This document shows positions 1 to 15,300 of a stretch of DNA of 64,000 bases, piece after piece (positions within the stretch are counted from its first letter, which is position 1; each line of letters begins with the position of its first letter). The notes beneath the pieces were generated by a model. It saw only the letters and a list, made by a program, of their open reading frames with translations. It was not told where the DNA came from and did not search any database. The stretch spans positions 45,340,879 through 45,404,878 of the forward strand of contig NC_089238.1 of the NCBI RefSeq assembly GCF_963924675.1, in the 5' to 3' direction. Origin of the DNA: Phocoena phocoena. Its lineage: Eukaryota > Chordata > Mammalia > Artiodactyla > Phocoenidae. Position numbers and translations under genes: made by a program.

Positions 1-690
1 TCCCCCTTCAGATTGAGCTCAGACAAAGGCCACCTACCTTCGCTGGCCTCCCTGGTCTCCTAGGTTGGCATTGGGTCCCCTGCTCTGGGTCCTCCGCCAG
101 CTTTCTGCTCTCACCTTCGTCTAGTCTTTACCACTCTCTGCCTTCTCTACTTGGAGCTGCTGGTTTACCGGCTCGCCTTGTGGACCGCAAGGTCATTGGG
201 GGTAGCGCATTGGGCCAGGCCGGAACTTGCTTGGGAATAATTTCTGAGCGGATGATGTCAGTGAATTAGTAAGGGAAGAAGTGTTTTTTTGCCTGTGTTT
301 ATATGGTTTATACATTTTCATCCACAACAGGCGCCCAGGTCAATTCTCCGGGGGCTCTAGTGAAGAAAGAGAAATTCTGGGGTGGGAGAGCAGTATCCTG
401 AGCACAACCATCGAGTGCACTGGGCTGTGAGCACAAACGTCTTACGGTCAAGTTAGAATTGGGTTGCTCTCCGATTGCCCACCAGAGGGCGCTCAAGCCC
501 CTGCCCATTTGACTATAGCTGGCCAGGGTCTCGGCAGGGGTACCTGCATATGATTGGTTCTTCTCCTGAGAAAGCAAAGGTAAGAAAACCACCAGCTAAA
601 CTGTCTGGGGTTTGGTGGATAAAGAGGAAGAAGGAAAAAATGCTACTGGGACTTGCAAGGCCTCCAACTCATTGACACAATGTCTGTTTT
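1..690. other. Intergenic sequence, no gene recognised
   Basis: This left-edge stretch has only short open frames with no family resemblance. It does not match a repeat that I can name. It could be flanking DNA or an untranslated part of a gene outside the window. Confidence 0.4.
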
Positions 691-1480
691 TGTTTGTTTT
701 TTAATTGTGGTAAAATTTACCATTTTACCTGTTTTAAAGTGTACAACCCAGTGGCAGTACGTACATTCACAGTGTTGTGCACCCATCACCACTGTCTAGG
801 TTCAGAACTTTTTTATCACCCTAAGAGGAGCCCCATGCCCATTAAGCAGTTACTCCCCATACCCACTGCCTTCCACCCCCTGGAAACAACTCATCTGCTT
901 TCTCTCTCTATGGATTTGCCTGTTCTGGGTATTTCATGTAAATGGCCTCATACGATATGGAGCAGTTGTGTCTAGCTTTTTTCATAGCGTAATGTTTTCA
1001 AGGTTCATCCATGTTGTAGCATATATCTGTCCTCCGTTTGTTTTTATTGGTGACTAACATTCCGTTGTATAGATATACCACTTCTTGTTTATCCATCCAT
1101 CCGTTGATGGACACTTGGGTTGTTTGCACCTATTGGCTATTGTAAATAACGCTGCTGTGAAATTGGTGTAGAAAAATCTGAGCCTCTATTTTCAGTTCTT
1201 TTAGGTATATACCTAGGAGTGGAATTGCTGGGTCATACTGTAATTCTATGTTTCACTTTTTGAGGAGCTGCCGAACTGTTTTCCACAGTGGCTGCACCGT
1301 TTTACATTCCTGGCAGCCATGTGTGAGGGTTCCAATTTCCCCACATCCTTACCAACATTTATTATTTTTTGTAGTTTTGTTGTTGTTACATCCATCCTAG
1401 TGGGTGTGAAGTGGTACCTCATTGCGGTTTTGGTTTATATTTTCCTAATGATTACTGATGTTGAGCAAATTCTCTTTTAA
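690..1480 (-). repeat. L1 (LINE-1) 3' fragment, antisense
   Basis: The text reads as the reverse complement of an old mammalian L1 3' region. Recognisable phrases are the 'ttcatccatgttgtagcat' segment, 'gttgatggacacttgggttg', 'tatatacctaggagtgga' and 'ctaatgattactgatgttga'. It is a dead, truncated copy. Confidence 0.8.
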
Positions 1481-1539
1481 CTGGTTTCTCAGACTTGCTC
1501 CCTCCTCCAATCTTTACACTGAAGAGTAGGCTGAGTCCT

Positions 1540-1900
1540 TATAAAACACAAGTCTGATCATGTCTCCCCTAGTTCAGAACCCCTCAGTGCCCTCCCACCC
1601 ACTCTGCCTAGATACAGCACACATCCCTGCCCTCCCTGCCCCTAAAACACACAACTTCTGTGCTCCAGCCTTTAGAAAATTCTTCCGGTGCTAAAAGACA
1701 CTTCTGCAAACCCTTGCACCTGCTGTTCCCTCTGCCTAGAACATCTTCCTATGCTCTCCTCTGCCCCTCCCCCACTAAGGCCTCCCATCCATCATGTCTC
1801 AGACCTCACTGGCTCCCCATAACCTTTCACATCAGGGTTCTGTGCCCCTTCTCTGTGCTCCCCCATCACACCCTCCCTCCCTCATCATGTCACTTTCCCC
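1540..1900 (+). repeat. L2 LINE 3' fragment (diverged)
   Basis: C/T-rich sequence with the L2-type phrase 'cccttgcacctgctgttccc' followed by 'tctgcctagaacatcttcct'. Short proline/serine-rich open frames here come from base composition and are not genes. Confidence 0.55.
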
Positions 1901-2454
1901 TCTGATTTGTAATTGCCAGTTCAACTGTCAGTTTCAAAGGCTGAAACCCACAAGGGTCAAGGTCAGGTCTGTAGGCTCAGCCTTGAATCCTCAGAGCCCA
2001 GCACAGCCTGGGTCTCAGTAAAACACAGTGCAGACTGGTCACTTGGAGGGAAAGGTGATGGGCTCGTGGGTGGATGCCTAGATGTGTTTGATTGCCCACC
2101 TGGCCCCAGTCTGCTTCCTCTGCCCGGAAGTTCCTCCACCCTAGTTCAGACATTTTGGTCCCGCCACTTGGCCATGTGCACCTGACTCTCATCCGCGAAC
2201 AGCCTGGGCTCAAGCCAGCGCCTTCATCCACAGACATGGTTGAGAGACAATAAGTCCACATTATCTTTCCACATCTGGGTTTTAAATTCCTTTCCATCTT
2301 AAATTCCCTCTTCTGTGCCCTGGACCTCAGCCATCCCCAGCACCTCAGGAATCTTCCTTTGTCACTTCTGTCCCTCCGTTCCCAGCCTCTGCAGTATCTC
2401 CCACCCACTTATCTCTACCCTCTGTCCTATTTCCTTCCCTACAAAACCCTCTGC

Positions 2455-2632
2455 TTTGGAGATTCCAACCTTAGCTTTGGAATTGGAATCACAGTGGGAG
2501 GTCTGAAAAATCCCCATGCCCAGGCTGCATCCCTACTAATTAAATGGGAAAGGGGGGCACACAGATACCTGCACATGGGTACTTTTAAAGCACCCAGGTT
2601 ACTTTAACTTGCGTCTTGAGTTTCAGAACCAC
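2455..2632 (+). repeat. hAT-Charlie non-autonomous DNA transposon (MER5-like)
   Basis: The block runs from 'gattccaaccttagctttgg' to 'gtttcagaaccactg', the end shape of MER5-type elements. It carries the internal 'aattaaat' and 'cacccaggt' signatures and is heavily diverged. Confidence 0.5.
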
Positions 2633-2869
2633 TGTTCTCCTTGACCCTGTAACCCCTCAGGCTGCCCCATTTTTTCTTTTGTCCGAATGTCTCAGTTGAG
2701 TTCTCTGCACCCCGACTTCCATTCTTATAAGCAGCTAATTCTACTCTTAGCAATCTAGCATCTGGCCTAAGAGTGCCCAGAAAGCACCCCTCCAGGCTGC
2801 TGCAGCCAAGTGCCCCCCTGTCCCTGTCATCCTCCTCTGTCTCCCTGCAGCCTGGTGGAGGGCTGTGTG

Positions 2870-3030
2870 GGGTTGTGAGGACCTGGCCTCAAACCCTAAC
2901 TCCAGCCATCCTGAGCAGGTTACTTAAACTTTCTGAGCCTTAGTTTGCTTCAGTGTAAACCTCCCTCCTGGGTCAGCTCTGAGAGTGGGCTGTGATAATG
3001 CAGAAAATGCATGTCCAGTGCCTAACAATG
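2870..3030 (+). repeat. MIR SINE fragment
   Basis: It carries the MIR core order: 'gcaggttacttaaactttct', then 'gagccttagtttgcttcagt', then 'gtgataatgcag' and 'gtgcctaacaatgctc'. Confidence 0.6.
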
Positions 3031-3224
3031 CTCTGGATTATGATCCAGACCCTAGGCCCCTTCTACAAACCCTCTTCTCCATGGGCTGCCTCGCTGACCA
3101 CTAGGTTCCTCCCACTGACCTCTCTCACCTCTCTCTTTCTTTCCTCTTCCTCAGTCTCCTAAGAATTGCTAACCCTGAATGAGCCTTGACTTGAAGCCTG
3201 GCAGCATCAAAGCCCTGTTAACCT

Positions 3225-3360
3225 CCAGGTCTGACCACAGCTTTAGGAGGAATGTAATCTCCTCATCTCCATTTTATAGATGAGAAAACTGAGGCACAGG
3301 CTGGCAAGCTATCAAAACTCATGCTGCTTGGAAGTGACAGGCCTGGGTTTCAAATCATGA
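3225..3360 (-). repeat. MIR-type SINE fragment, antisense
   Basis: The phrase 'cattttatagatgagaaaac' followed by 'tgaggcacaggctg' and 'tgacaggcctgggtttcaaa' is the reverse-oriented core of a MIR-family element. Confidence 0.6.
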
Positions 3361-3459
3361 CAGTTTGACAGAAGGGCCGGGCTCCTCGCCCCTGCACCCA
3401 TTGCCTTCCGTTGAGAGAGGCCCAGGCCTCGGTCCTGGACCCTCCGTGTTCCCTGCAAC

Positions 3460-3830
3460 CCTTTCTAGATAGTGCCAAGTTCCTAAATTTCATAGATCTA
3501 GATGTGAAAGGTAAAATAGAGAAGCTGCTGGAAGAAACAAAAGAGCACATCATCATGACATTGGGGGCAGCAAATATTTCCTAAATAGGATTCTAAAATA
3601 ACGAACCTTAAAAGAAAAGATAAACTGGATTGAATTAAAATCGAGAACTTTTTTTGCTAAAAAAAAAAAATCGAGAACTTCTGCTCATCTAAAGACACCA
3701 TTAAAAGAGTTAGAAAGCCAGCCACCGAGTGGTAGAGACATACACAGTCTGCACAGCTGACAAAAGGTTCGTATCCAGCATAGAGAAAGAGCTTCTATGA
3801 TTCAATCCACTTTCCCACAGACTTCCTTGT
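3460..3830 (+). repeat. L1 ORF2 3' fragment
   Basis: Sense L1 ORF2 remnants are visible, such as 'ctcatctaaagacaccatta' and 'gacaaaaggttcgtatccag'. The string 'aaaatcgagaactt' occurs twice, separated by an A-run (about 3641 and 3668), so a short local duplication has occurred. There is no intact frame. Confidence 0.65.
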
Positions 3831-3834
3831 AAAC

Positions 3835-4000
3835 ATCATATAGGCCTGGATTCGGATCCTGGCTTTTCCACCTGTTTAGTGAGATCTTGGACAAGTCTCT
3901 CTGAGTTTCTGACACCCTAAATTAATTCTCATATTTCTAAATTGGGGATCAAATCCATGCCGGTATCCCACATTGTTGTGTTTCCTATGGGAATCAAAAA
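3835..4000 (+). repeat. MIR SINE fragment
   Basis: 'ggattcggatcctggctttt' followed by 'gatcttggacaagtctctct' and 'aaattggggatcaa' follows the MIR core order. Confidence 0.55.
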
Positions 4001-5915
4001 AGAGATAATTTTCCAAAAGTGGATCATGTATTAGATGGGTGGTTATGTGTATATATATCAAGACCGCCAACCCCTATCCCTCCTCTCAGATTGAAGCTCC
4101 CCAAGGACTTGGGCCAGGTGTTAGGCTGATCTCTGACACTGTGCACAGGCCCTGGCACATGGCTCAGAGTATATGGGAGCACATATTTAATACATGAATG
4201 GGCAGGGAACAGCATTTCTGGATGAGGGAACAGCATGAGGGTGGAAATGTACAGTCAAGTACATTGGGGGTCAAGTTAGGGTATAATCACAGGAAAAGTG
4301 AGAACACGCTGGGCCTGGATGGGGATGGATCTTAAATACAGGCATTGTCTGGAAGGCCCTAGGCAGCCATTACAGTTTTGGGGACAAGGGCTGTGTACAG
4401 GAAGGGGGAGAGAGAAAGGGAGAGACAGAGAGCTTTAGAGATTGGAGGTCAGTGGTGGTAAAAGATTTCTTTCTAAGCAGCAGCCATTTCAGAACTTCTG
4501 CTTCAAAAGAAGGAAGCCGATGAGTGAGAAAAAACAGAAAAAGAGTGCATTCAGTGGGAGGGGTGGCCAGTGGCCAGAGGTGAATGAGGGGAGCAGAGCA
4601 GGAGAGGATCTGGCCTCACCACCCCTTCCTCTCCTGCCAGAAAGGGACCACCAGACAGAGTGCTTCTCCAGTGGGGTCCCCAGACCAGCAGCCTCAGTGT
4701 CACCCTCACCGGGGAGGTTGCCAGAGATAGCAAGTCTCAGACCCCACCCCAGACCCACAGAAAAAGAATCTCCGGGGGGTGGGCCAGCGCTCTGTTCTAA
4801 CAAGCCCTCCAGGGAGTTCCGAGTGTTGCAATCTAAGAATCACGATGAGGCGACCGCAGAGAAGAAAGTCTTCCCTGATCTTCCCTTTCAGAGGCACTGG
4901 TGAGAGATGAGAGGTGACTGAGCCGGTCTCCCCAAGCAAAGGGGACTCACCTGGAGATGAGCATTTGAAACTGCTCTTGGGTGCGGCTCAACCCGACTCT
5001 CCATCTTTGCACAAACACCGGCTCTTGTGGGGCGCCCAGAATCCAACCCAAAGACTCATCCCCTGAAAACTGTCTCACTCCACCTGGCCTCCTGCTGTGA
5101 ATTTACTTGACACCCCGTCTTATCCCAGGACTCAAGCATTATCAGACCTGGCAGCCCAGCAAGTGGCTGTGTGGCGGGTGCTGGCTGAGGCCACGCCCGG
5201 TAATTGATGAGCCATTCAGGGCCCTGCACCTGACCCAGGTTCTGACCCAGGGCTTGATTATCAATTAGCGTAAAGTAGCAGCACTGCAGGGGAAGGGGCA
5301 GTACCTGGGTGTGGGAGGGGCGGACCGGGGCTGGAGGAAGGTCTTCCCAGCGCACTAGCTGGGCGCAGTTCTGACCTCCCATCTCCAGGGTCTGACCTGC
5401 CTTCAGAGGTGAGTTGCATGCTGCGGGGGACTGGTGAGTGCTTGTCTTGCTGGTAGGGTGGACCCCAGCCCTAGCATTTTGTGTTGAAGCTTGAGAAAGA
5501 AGGGTTGCCTGTATTCCCAGCTCTGAGGGTAGAGTGGAGAGGGGAATCGGTGATACTGACTCTTCCTTGTACACTTTCTAGAAAGCCTTGTCTTAGGATG
5601 AAGTCCCCCTCACCCATGGAATCCTGGTTAAATGGCCTCCCTGTCTTTAAGGTTTACCCACACGTGAGCCTGGGCTGCTGCCCATATCTCTTTGCCCATC
5701 CTCTTCACCCTGGGCTGGGAATGTGTGTCCTCCCCGCTTTCACCCTCCCCGGGGCCGAGGCAGCCCCGGGGTCCCAGTTAAAGGAGACTGCTGCGTGTCT
5801 GGGCCAATTTGCTAAATTATTTAAACAAGTAACTAAGAATCATGAGGACCCCAAATTGTCAGTTGGGGGAAGATGACAAAGAAAGGACTTGGTTGAAGAA
5901 AAAGGCTCATGGCCC
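4000..5915. other. Intergenic sequence, no gene recognised
   Basis: There is a GA-rich patch near 4400-4432 ('gggagagagaaagggagaga'). The 153-codon + frame at 4442-4903 and the 172-codon - frame at 5056-5574 have no recognisable domain, no splice context and low-complexity composition. I do not call either a gene. Confidence 0.4.
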
Positions 5916-6410
5916 TACAATTTTAATTTAGGTTTAAATAGCCACAGATATGCAAAAACTATCCCAAGTTCTGCAGTGACAAATCTTCCTCCCATTCCTC
6001 TTTCCTACTTGCCCATTTCTATTCCCAAGGGCAATGCCCTTCTTAATTTCTTATGTGCATACAAACATATGCAAAGATAGGTTCTAATTTCCATCTTTTT
6101 ACAGCAAATCTGTGCATTATGTGCATTGAATCCACCCCTCCCCCATTAACTGACCTTGGGATTTTCCTTGTTCAGATGTAAGTGTCCTTGTTATTTTTAA
6201 CAGTTGTGTCATATTCCACTTAATGCATATACTGTGACTTATCTCACCAGTCCCTTCTTATGGACTTTGGGTTTGTCATCTACTATCGTAAGCAATGCTG
6301 TGTTGCTTCAGTTTAGACATGGATTTTTATCTGAGGGCACCTTTAGGATAAATTCCTGAAAGTGGAAGTGCTGGGTCAGAGGGTAACTGCACTGTCACTG
6401 TGGTGGATAC
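5915..6410 (-). repeat. L1/HAL1-type LINE 3' fragment, antisense
   Basis: The reverse-complement LINE signature 'ataaattcctgaaagtggaa' followed by 'gtgctgggtcagagggtaac' is clear. The upstream part, 'gtgtcatattccacttaatg', fits the same element. Confidence 0.65.
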
Positions 6411-6439
6411 TGCCTTCCTTCCTCTGATGGGGAAGTAGA

Positions 6440-6650
6440 AAGCAGACTGCTGAGAACCAGACAGGGCAGAATTTGAATCTCTTCTCCGTGCTTTCTAGCT
6501 ATTTGCTCACCTGCTCAGAGCTTCAGTGTTTAGAACCTGTAAAATGTGGCCCACACAGTTGTGTGGATGAAATGGGACCAACTATGTAAAGTATTTGGTT
6601 CAGGGCCAAAGACACAGTGAGACCTCCAAGTGTCAAGAGGAGTGGAGTCT
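6440..6650 (+). repeat. MIR SINE fragment
   Basis: The order 'agaatttgaatctcttctcc', 'gctcagagcttcagtgttta', 'cctgtaaaatgtgg', 'ggatgaaatgggaccaacta' matches the MIR body. Confidence 0.6.
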
Positions 6651-7235
6651 GGCCATATAGCTGCCCTCACGTCTTCCCAAGGGCAGGCAGCGTGGGTACC
6701 CCCGGGTGTCTGAGAGCCAAGGATTGAGCCTGGTCTTCAAGGCATTGGTTCCAGTTGGAGGATCCCCTCCCCAGCCTTGCACATCGTCTTCTCCCTGAAG
6801 CTTCTAATACGTCCTGAGAATGGAACACTGGGTCTCCTCAGGGCCTTCTGGGGATAGCTATTGGGCAGCCTGAAGGAAGGCATTTGGTCTGCCTTAAATC
6901 CTCAAAGCTCTGGTCCCTGGCACAGCCTCCAAATAAACACACTGTCTGCCATGTAGTGAGTGTTTGCCACTGGCCTGATATAATTATGAGTATTCTACAC
7001 GCATGATTCCATTCAGTTCTCAGAATTATCCCCTAGGATGGGAAAGATTAAGTCACCACCAGCCAGACTCTTCATCATTCTGCAGCCTCGCCCCATCCAA
7101 AGGGAACGTCTTGTTTGCAGGACCACTGAGTTCTTCCACGCGTTCCCCTCTGGGGAGTACGTGGGGCAGGGTGGCAAGAGACACTGCGATGTGTGTGCAG
7201 TTTCCTGTTTCTTTTTCTTTTTCTTTTTCTTTCTT
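6650..7235. other. Intergenic sequence, no gene recognised
   Basis: Nothing coding is seen. A pyrimidine run of repeated 'ctttt' units (about 7206-7234) lies directly before a SINE insertion. Confidence 0.4.
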
Positions 7236-7248
7236 AATAGCCATTCTA

Positions 7249-7545
7249 GGGGCTTCCCTGGTGGCACAGTGGTTAAGAATCCGCCTGCCAAGGCAGGGGA
7301 CACGGGCTCGAGCTCTGGTCTGGGAAGATGCCACATGCCATGGAGCAACTAAGCCCGCATGCCACAACTACAGAAGCCCACGTGCCTAGAGCTGTGCTCT
7401 GCAACAAGAGAAGCTGCTGCAGTGAGAAGCCCGTGCATCACAACGAAGAGTAGCCCCTGCTCGCCACAACTAGAGAAAGCCCACGCGCAGCAACGAAGAC
7501 CCAACGCAGCCGAAAATAAATAAATAAATTTATTTTTTTAAAAGT
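7249..7545 (+). repeat. CHR-type SINE, long form
   Basis: It opens with 'ggcttccctggtggcacagt', a tRNA-like promoter region, and continues into the long tail region ('caacgaagacccaacgcagc') ending in an AATAAATAAATAAA tail. The host string 'tagccattct' occurs on both sides (7238-7247 and 7546-7555), a target-site duplication from L1-driven insertion. Confidence 0.85.
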
Positions 7546-7555
7546 TAGCCATTCT

Positions 7556-7769
7556 TCTTTTTTTAAAAAATATTTATTTATTTGGTTGCATGGGGTCTTA
7601 GTTGCGGCAGGCAGGCTCCTGAGTTGTGGCACGTGGTCTCCTTAGTTGTGGTATGTGAACTCTTAGTTGTGGCATGCATGTGGGATCTAGTTCCCTGACC
7701 AGGGATCGGACCCGGGCCCCCTGCATTGGGAGCTTGGAGTCTTAGCCACTACACCACCAGGGAAGTCCC
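7556..7769 (-). repeat. CHR-type SINE, antisense
   Basis: The reverse-oriented element begins with a T-rich tail and ends with 'ccaccagggaagtccc', the reverse complement of the SINE head. It lies about 10 bp from the + strand SINE, so the two form an inverted pair just upstream of TLE7. Confidence 0.85.
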
Positions 7770-8100
7770 ACCTCTTGTTTATATTACTCGTGGCGGGGGT
7801 TGGGGGTGAGCCCTCATTTGAAAAGTATACGGTCAGATTAAAGGGTGAATTTGATTTTAGAGGATGGGGAATGCAGTCTGTGTGTCTAGAAGGAAAAACA
7901 TAACTTACCTGGTACTAACATCTCAAAACATGCATGTGAAATTTTACCCTCAACACCATTGCTGCCAACATGTAGTATCACAAGTTAGTTGGTGACCAAT
8001 CTTTTGAATCCTCTCCCCGGGAGGAGTGTTCTCTGAGTCTTCTCAATAGACCCGGAACATTGTGTCTGCGTGTCAGCATCTTTTCTCTCTCTTGCTACAG

Positions 8101-8197
8101 GGCCTCGGGACGAATTGGAAACCCAGGATCTGGGTGACGGGCTCATTCCTCTAAGCCCTCGAACCTGGTAGCTCAGGTACTTCATCGATCAAAGACC
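8101..8197 (+). other. TLE7: Probable 5' untranslated part of the first TLE7 coding exon
   Basis: A strong splice acceptor (pyrimidine run 'ttttctctctcttgctacag') ends at 8100, 97 bases before the TLE7 start codon. This suggests that the coding exon begins at 8101 and that at least one upstream non-coding exon exists. I cannot place that exon or the promoter. Confidence 0.5.
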
Positions 8198-11641
<3,444 letters not shown>

Positions 11642-12835
11642 AGCTTGCAAGCCACGGTCCTGCCGGTGAAGACCCAAAGAAGACCAGTGTGCTCGGAGGG
11701 TGACCTTGGGGTGCCAGGCAACTCTAACACCTCCCACAGCCCCACCTTCTCCTCCCTGGCCGGTCATCTGTCCATTCCCCTCCCACCCAGCACACACCTG
11801 GCCTGTTCTCCAGGTTTTTTACTGTGTAACTTAGGGATTTTTCCTTTGTTATTTTTTCTACCACTGATTTCTTTATTTTGTAATTGATAAAATGGAAAAG
11901 CAAAAACCAAAATGGCTTGGATACCCGGTCAGTTATTTCAAACAACAAACTCGTCGTGATGGGCTGCTTATGCCCCCTTCCAGCAAATTCCAGGTTGGGG
12001 AAGGAATTTTAGACCAGACTTAGTTTCGTTTATAACTTTTCTGGAATTCTTGGACTCTTAAGAAAGCTCAAGAAGCAACGTATGTCCACGTACAAACTTT
12101 CAGATTGTATCAGCGTGTTGGTAGACCAACAACACCCAACTCTTGACGCAGGTTAAGACTCCAGTCACTGGTCTAACCATATCCCAGGATGAGCTGTCCT
12201 TTTAACTACCTACTTCGTGAAACCTCGCTTTATCTGAGGCTTTCAAAGTCCCGATCCTAATTCTGGCATTTTGTGCCGGTCAAAAGCTGCCTGTCTCTGT
12301 TTCCGGGCAACTTCCTCACGTTGGTGGGTGTGATATTTTGTCTGGCCTTTGCCAGGCTGAAAAAGCCCCAGCTCCCTGAACCAAGCCATAAAGGCCTGCT
12401 CTCTGGTCTTTTCCATCCTCCCGCCTCTTTGCTTGGTGTTGGCATGGCTGAGACAGCTAGCTGTCCACTAACGTTTGTAGCTTAGAGTTCACCGGAAGAG
12501 GCACAAAGCCAGGGAAAAAATTACCATCTTTTGCATTGAAATATTATTGGGTCCTAGTTCTTGCTGATGGATCATGAATGAAGAACGTGTCTCCTTTCCG
12601 GGCCAATGCTAAAGGAGTGGGGTGTCCCCTCCAGGCTCTCTGTCCCCTTCGACCAGCTCCAGGCAAGCGATGTGAAGGCCCGAGGGGATTGCAAAACAAT
12701 GAGATGGAAGCATCCCGTGTCCACAAATCACACGTGAAGAAAAGCTTCCCCCTTTGGGTTATTTCATGGGAGAGAAACTTGTATTCGAATTGTTATACAT
12801 GTTGGAGCCTATTTGTTACTATAGCCCTGGAAATA
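11642..12835 (+). other. TLE7 3' untranslated region and downstream sequence
   Basis: No further gene is seen. I found no clear AATAAA close to the stop. The variant GATAAA near 11885 is the nearest candidate, and the first AATAAA (12971) lies inside a transposon relic, so the true 3' end is undecided. Confidence 0.4.
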
Positions 12836-13042
12836 GCAAACTTTTACTTAAAGGGCCAGATAGTAAATATTTTAGGCTTTGCCCTGTGGTCTTCGTCCCA
12901 ATTACTCAACTCTGCTGCTGTAGCATGAAAGCTGCTATAGGCAACAGATAAGTGAATGCAACTGTGTGCCAATAAAACTTTATTTATGAAAACAAGCAGT
13001 GGGCCAGATTTGGTCTGCTGACTGTAGTTTGCTGACTCCTGT
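12835..13042 (-). repeat. hAT-Charlie DNA transposon relic (MER5/MER20 group)
   Basis: 'gtaaatattttaggctttgc', 'caataaaactttatttatga' and 'gggccagatttggtctgctg' are diagnostic of this family. The antisense form of the same family is at 56185-56405. Strand is assigned by convention only. Confidence 0.75.
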
Positions 13043-13159
13043 AGCCAGCGTGCCTCTAAATAATATATTTATTTAGCATCCATTGAAAAATATAATGCAG
13101 CCGGTAGAGTCCAACAGTAGGTCTATCCTACTGGGCTATAGTAACAATAAGACTCCAAG

Positions 13160-13640
13160 TGTCTCTATAACAAGTGTCCATCGATGGATGAATGGATAAA
13201 CAAAATGTGATATTGTTATATATATAAAATATATATAATGGAATATTATTCAGCCTTTGAAAGGAAGGAAATTCTGACACTTGCTACAACATGGATGAAA
13301 CTTGAAGACATGCTAAGTGAAATAAGTCAAACATGCTAAGTGAAACACAAAAGGACAATACTGTATGGTTCCACTCATATGAGGTACTTAAGAGAGGTCA
13401 CACACAGAGACAGGCAGTAGAATGGTGGTTACAAGGAGCTGAGGGGAGGGGGAAATGGAAGATTAATGGGTACAGAGTTTTGGTTTTGCAAGATGAACAA
13501 AGTTCTGGAGATGGATGGTGGTGATGGTTGCACAACGGTGTGGATGTGCTTAATGTCACTGACCTGTATACTTTAAAATGGTTAAGATGATAAATTTTAT
13601 GTTATGTGTATTTTACACACTTTTTTTTTTAAATGTAGGG
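13160..13640 (+). repeat. L1 3' fragment
   Basis: Sense L1 tail: 'ggaatattattcagcctttg', 'ctacaacatggatgaaactt', 'tactgtatggttccactcat', and 'tatactttaaaatggttaag' before an A/T-rich end. Confidence 0.8.
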
Positions 13641-13786
13641 AATTATAAAGATCAAATTCACAATGGTGGTAAACTATGGAGACAGAGGTAGAGAAATTGG
13701 ATCATAAAAGGATATAAAGGGAGCTTCAACTCTATCTGCAATGTTTATTTCTTCAAAAATAAGGTTTGTCAAAAATGAGTGCTTCG

Positions 13787-13989
13787 GGGCTTCCCTGGTG
13801 GCGCAGTGGTTGAGAGTCCGCCTGCCAATGCAGGGGACACGGGTTCGTGCCCCCGTCCGGGAGGATCCCACATGCCACGGAGCGGCTAGGCCCGTGAGCC
13901 ATGGCCGCTGAGCCTGTGCTCCACAACGGGAGAGGCCACAGAAGTGAGAGGCTTGCGTACCGCAAAAAATAAAAAATAAAAATAAAAAA
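13787..13989 (+). repeat. CHR-type SINE (short form)
   Basis: Typical ~200-bp element with head 'gggcttccctggtggcgcag' and an A-rich tail. The duplicated target 'aaaaatgagtgcttcg' flanks it on both sides (13771-13786 and after the tail). Confidence 0.9.
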
Positions 13990-14190
13990 ATGAGTGCTTC
14001 GAAAGAAGCCATCAACAAAGTGAAAAGAAAGCCCACAGAAGGGGAGAAAACATTTGCAAAAATATTTCTGGTAAGGGATTTATATCCAAAAGGTGTAAAG
14101 AAGTCTTACAACTCAACAATAAAAGACAAGTAAACCAATTTTTAAAAGGGCAGAGGATATGAATAGACATTTCTATAAAGAAGGTATACA

Positions 14191-14398
14191 GGGCTTCCCT
14201 GGTGGCGCAGTGGTTGAGAGTCCGCCTGCCAATGCAGGGCACACGGGTTCGTGCCCCGGTCCGGGAAGATCCCACATGCTGCAGAGCGGCTGGGCCCGTG
14301 AGCCATGGCCGCTGAGCCTGCACGTCCGGAGCCTGTGCTCCGCAACGGGAGAGGCCACAACAGTGAGAGGCCCGCGTACTGCAAAAAAAAAAAAAAAA
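14191..14398 (+). repeat. CHR-type SINE (short form)
   Basis: Inserted into L1. Flanking copies 'aagaaggtataca' and 'aagaagatataca' are the target duplication with one substitution. Ends in a pure A-run. Confidence 0.9.
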
Positions 14399-14879
14399 GA
14401 AGATATACAAATGGCAATAAGCACAGGAAAGGATGTTCATGAGGGAAATGCAAACCAAACCCTCAGTGAGATGTCACTTCACATGTGCTAGGATGGCCAG
14501 AATAAAAAGGACAGACAATAACAAGTGTTGCTGAGGACATGGAGAAATTGGAACCCCCATACCTTGCTGGTGGGATTGTAAAACACATCGCAGCCACTTT
14601 GAAAAACAGTTTGGTAGCTTTTCAAAGTGCTAAACATAGAGTTACCATGTGACCCAGCAATTCGATTCCTAGATATATACCCAAGAGAATTGAAAACAAA
14701 TGTAAGTTGGGAGGGTGATAACTGGAAATGATAAAGTAAAACAACTGTAAATTTTTTTTTTTCTGGAAAGAAGGTAAAACTCCAAATTAATAGTAGTCTT
14801 GATAAATCAAGGAGTAGTGTTGTAATTTCAAGATTAATTACTAAAAGAATATGAAACAACAGTACAGCTTCCAAACTAA

Positions 14880-15300
14880 TAGAGGAAAAATACTGGAATA
14901 ATAGAGTATAATATATAATAATATAAGTTTAATAAATTTTATTATTTATAATTGACATACTTTTATTATTAACTCATTATTAATAGTATATTGTTTAATT
15001 TGATATTAATCTAGTATAAATAAAATTATATAATAATAATAACAAAGAAACACAAAACCTGACCAAATACTGAGCCATAAATTTCAGAGTATTTAATTCT
15101 TACAGAATATATTCTACGACCATAATGCAATTAAGGTAGAAATAAATAATAAAAAGAAAACTAGAAATTTCCCTATTTTGGAAATTAAGAAATATATTTC
15201 TAAATAATTAGTAGAGGCTAAATCACAAAGTAACTGGAAGCTATTGTAAACTGAATAATCATAAACCGAAGGATTCAGCTAAAGCTATAGTTAGAGCTTG
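14880..15300 (+). repeat. AT-rich stretch and L1 ORF2 fragment
   Basis: 14880-15040 is simple AT-rich DNA. 15050-15300 carries L1 ORF2 wording: 'cgaccataatgcaattaagg', 'tagaaataaataataaaaag', 'ttttggaaattaagaaatat', 'gctaaatcacaaag'. Confidence 0.6.

Larger units (their letters stand above)
13650..14720 (+). repeat. L1 ORF2 fragment interrupted by two SINEs
   Basis: L1 ORF2 phrases such as 'gggatttatatccaaaaggt', 'aaaagggcagaggatatgaa', 'gggaaatgcaaaccaaaccc' and 'ccttgctggtgggattgtaa' occur in sense order. They are cut by SINEs at 13787 and 14191. No frame is intact. Confidence 0.8.

Noticed and set aside
12971..12976. AATAAA as the TLE7 polyadenylation signal
   Set aside because: It lies in a fixed position of a hAT-Charlie transposon consensus and is over 1.3 kb from the stop; it may be used, but the sequence does not show it.
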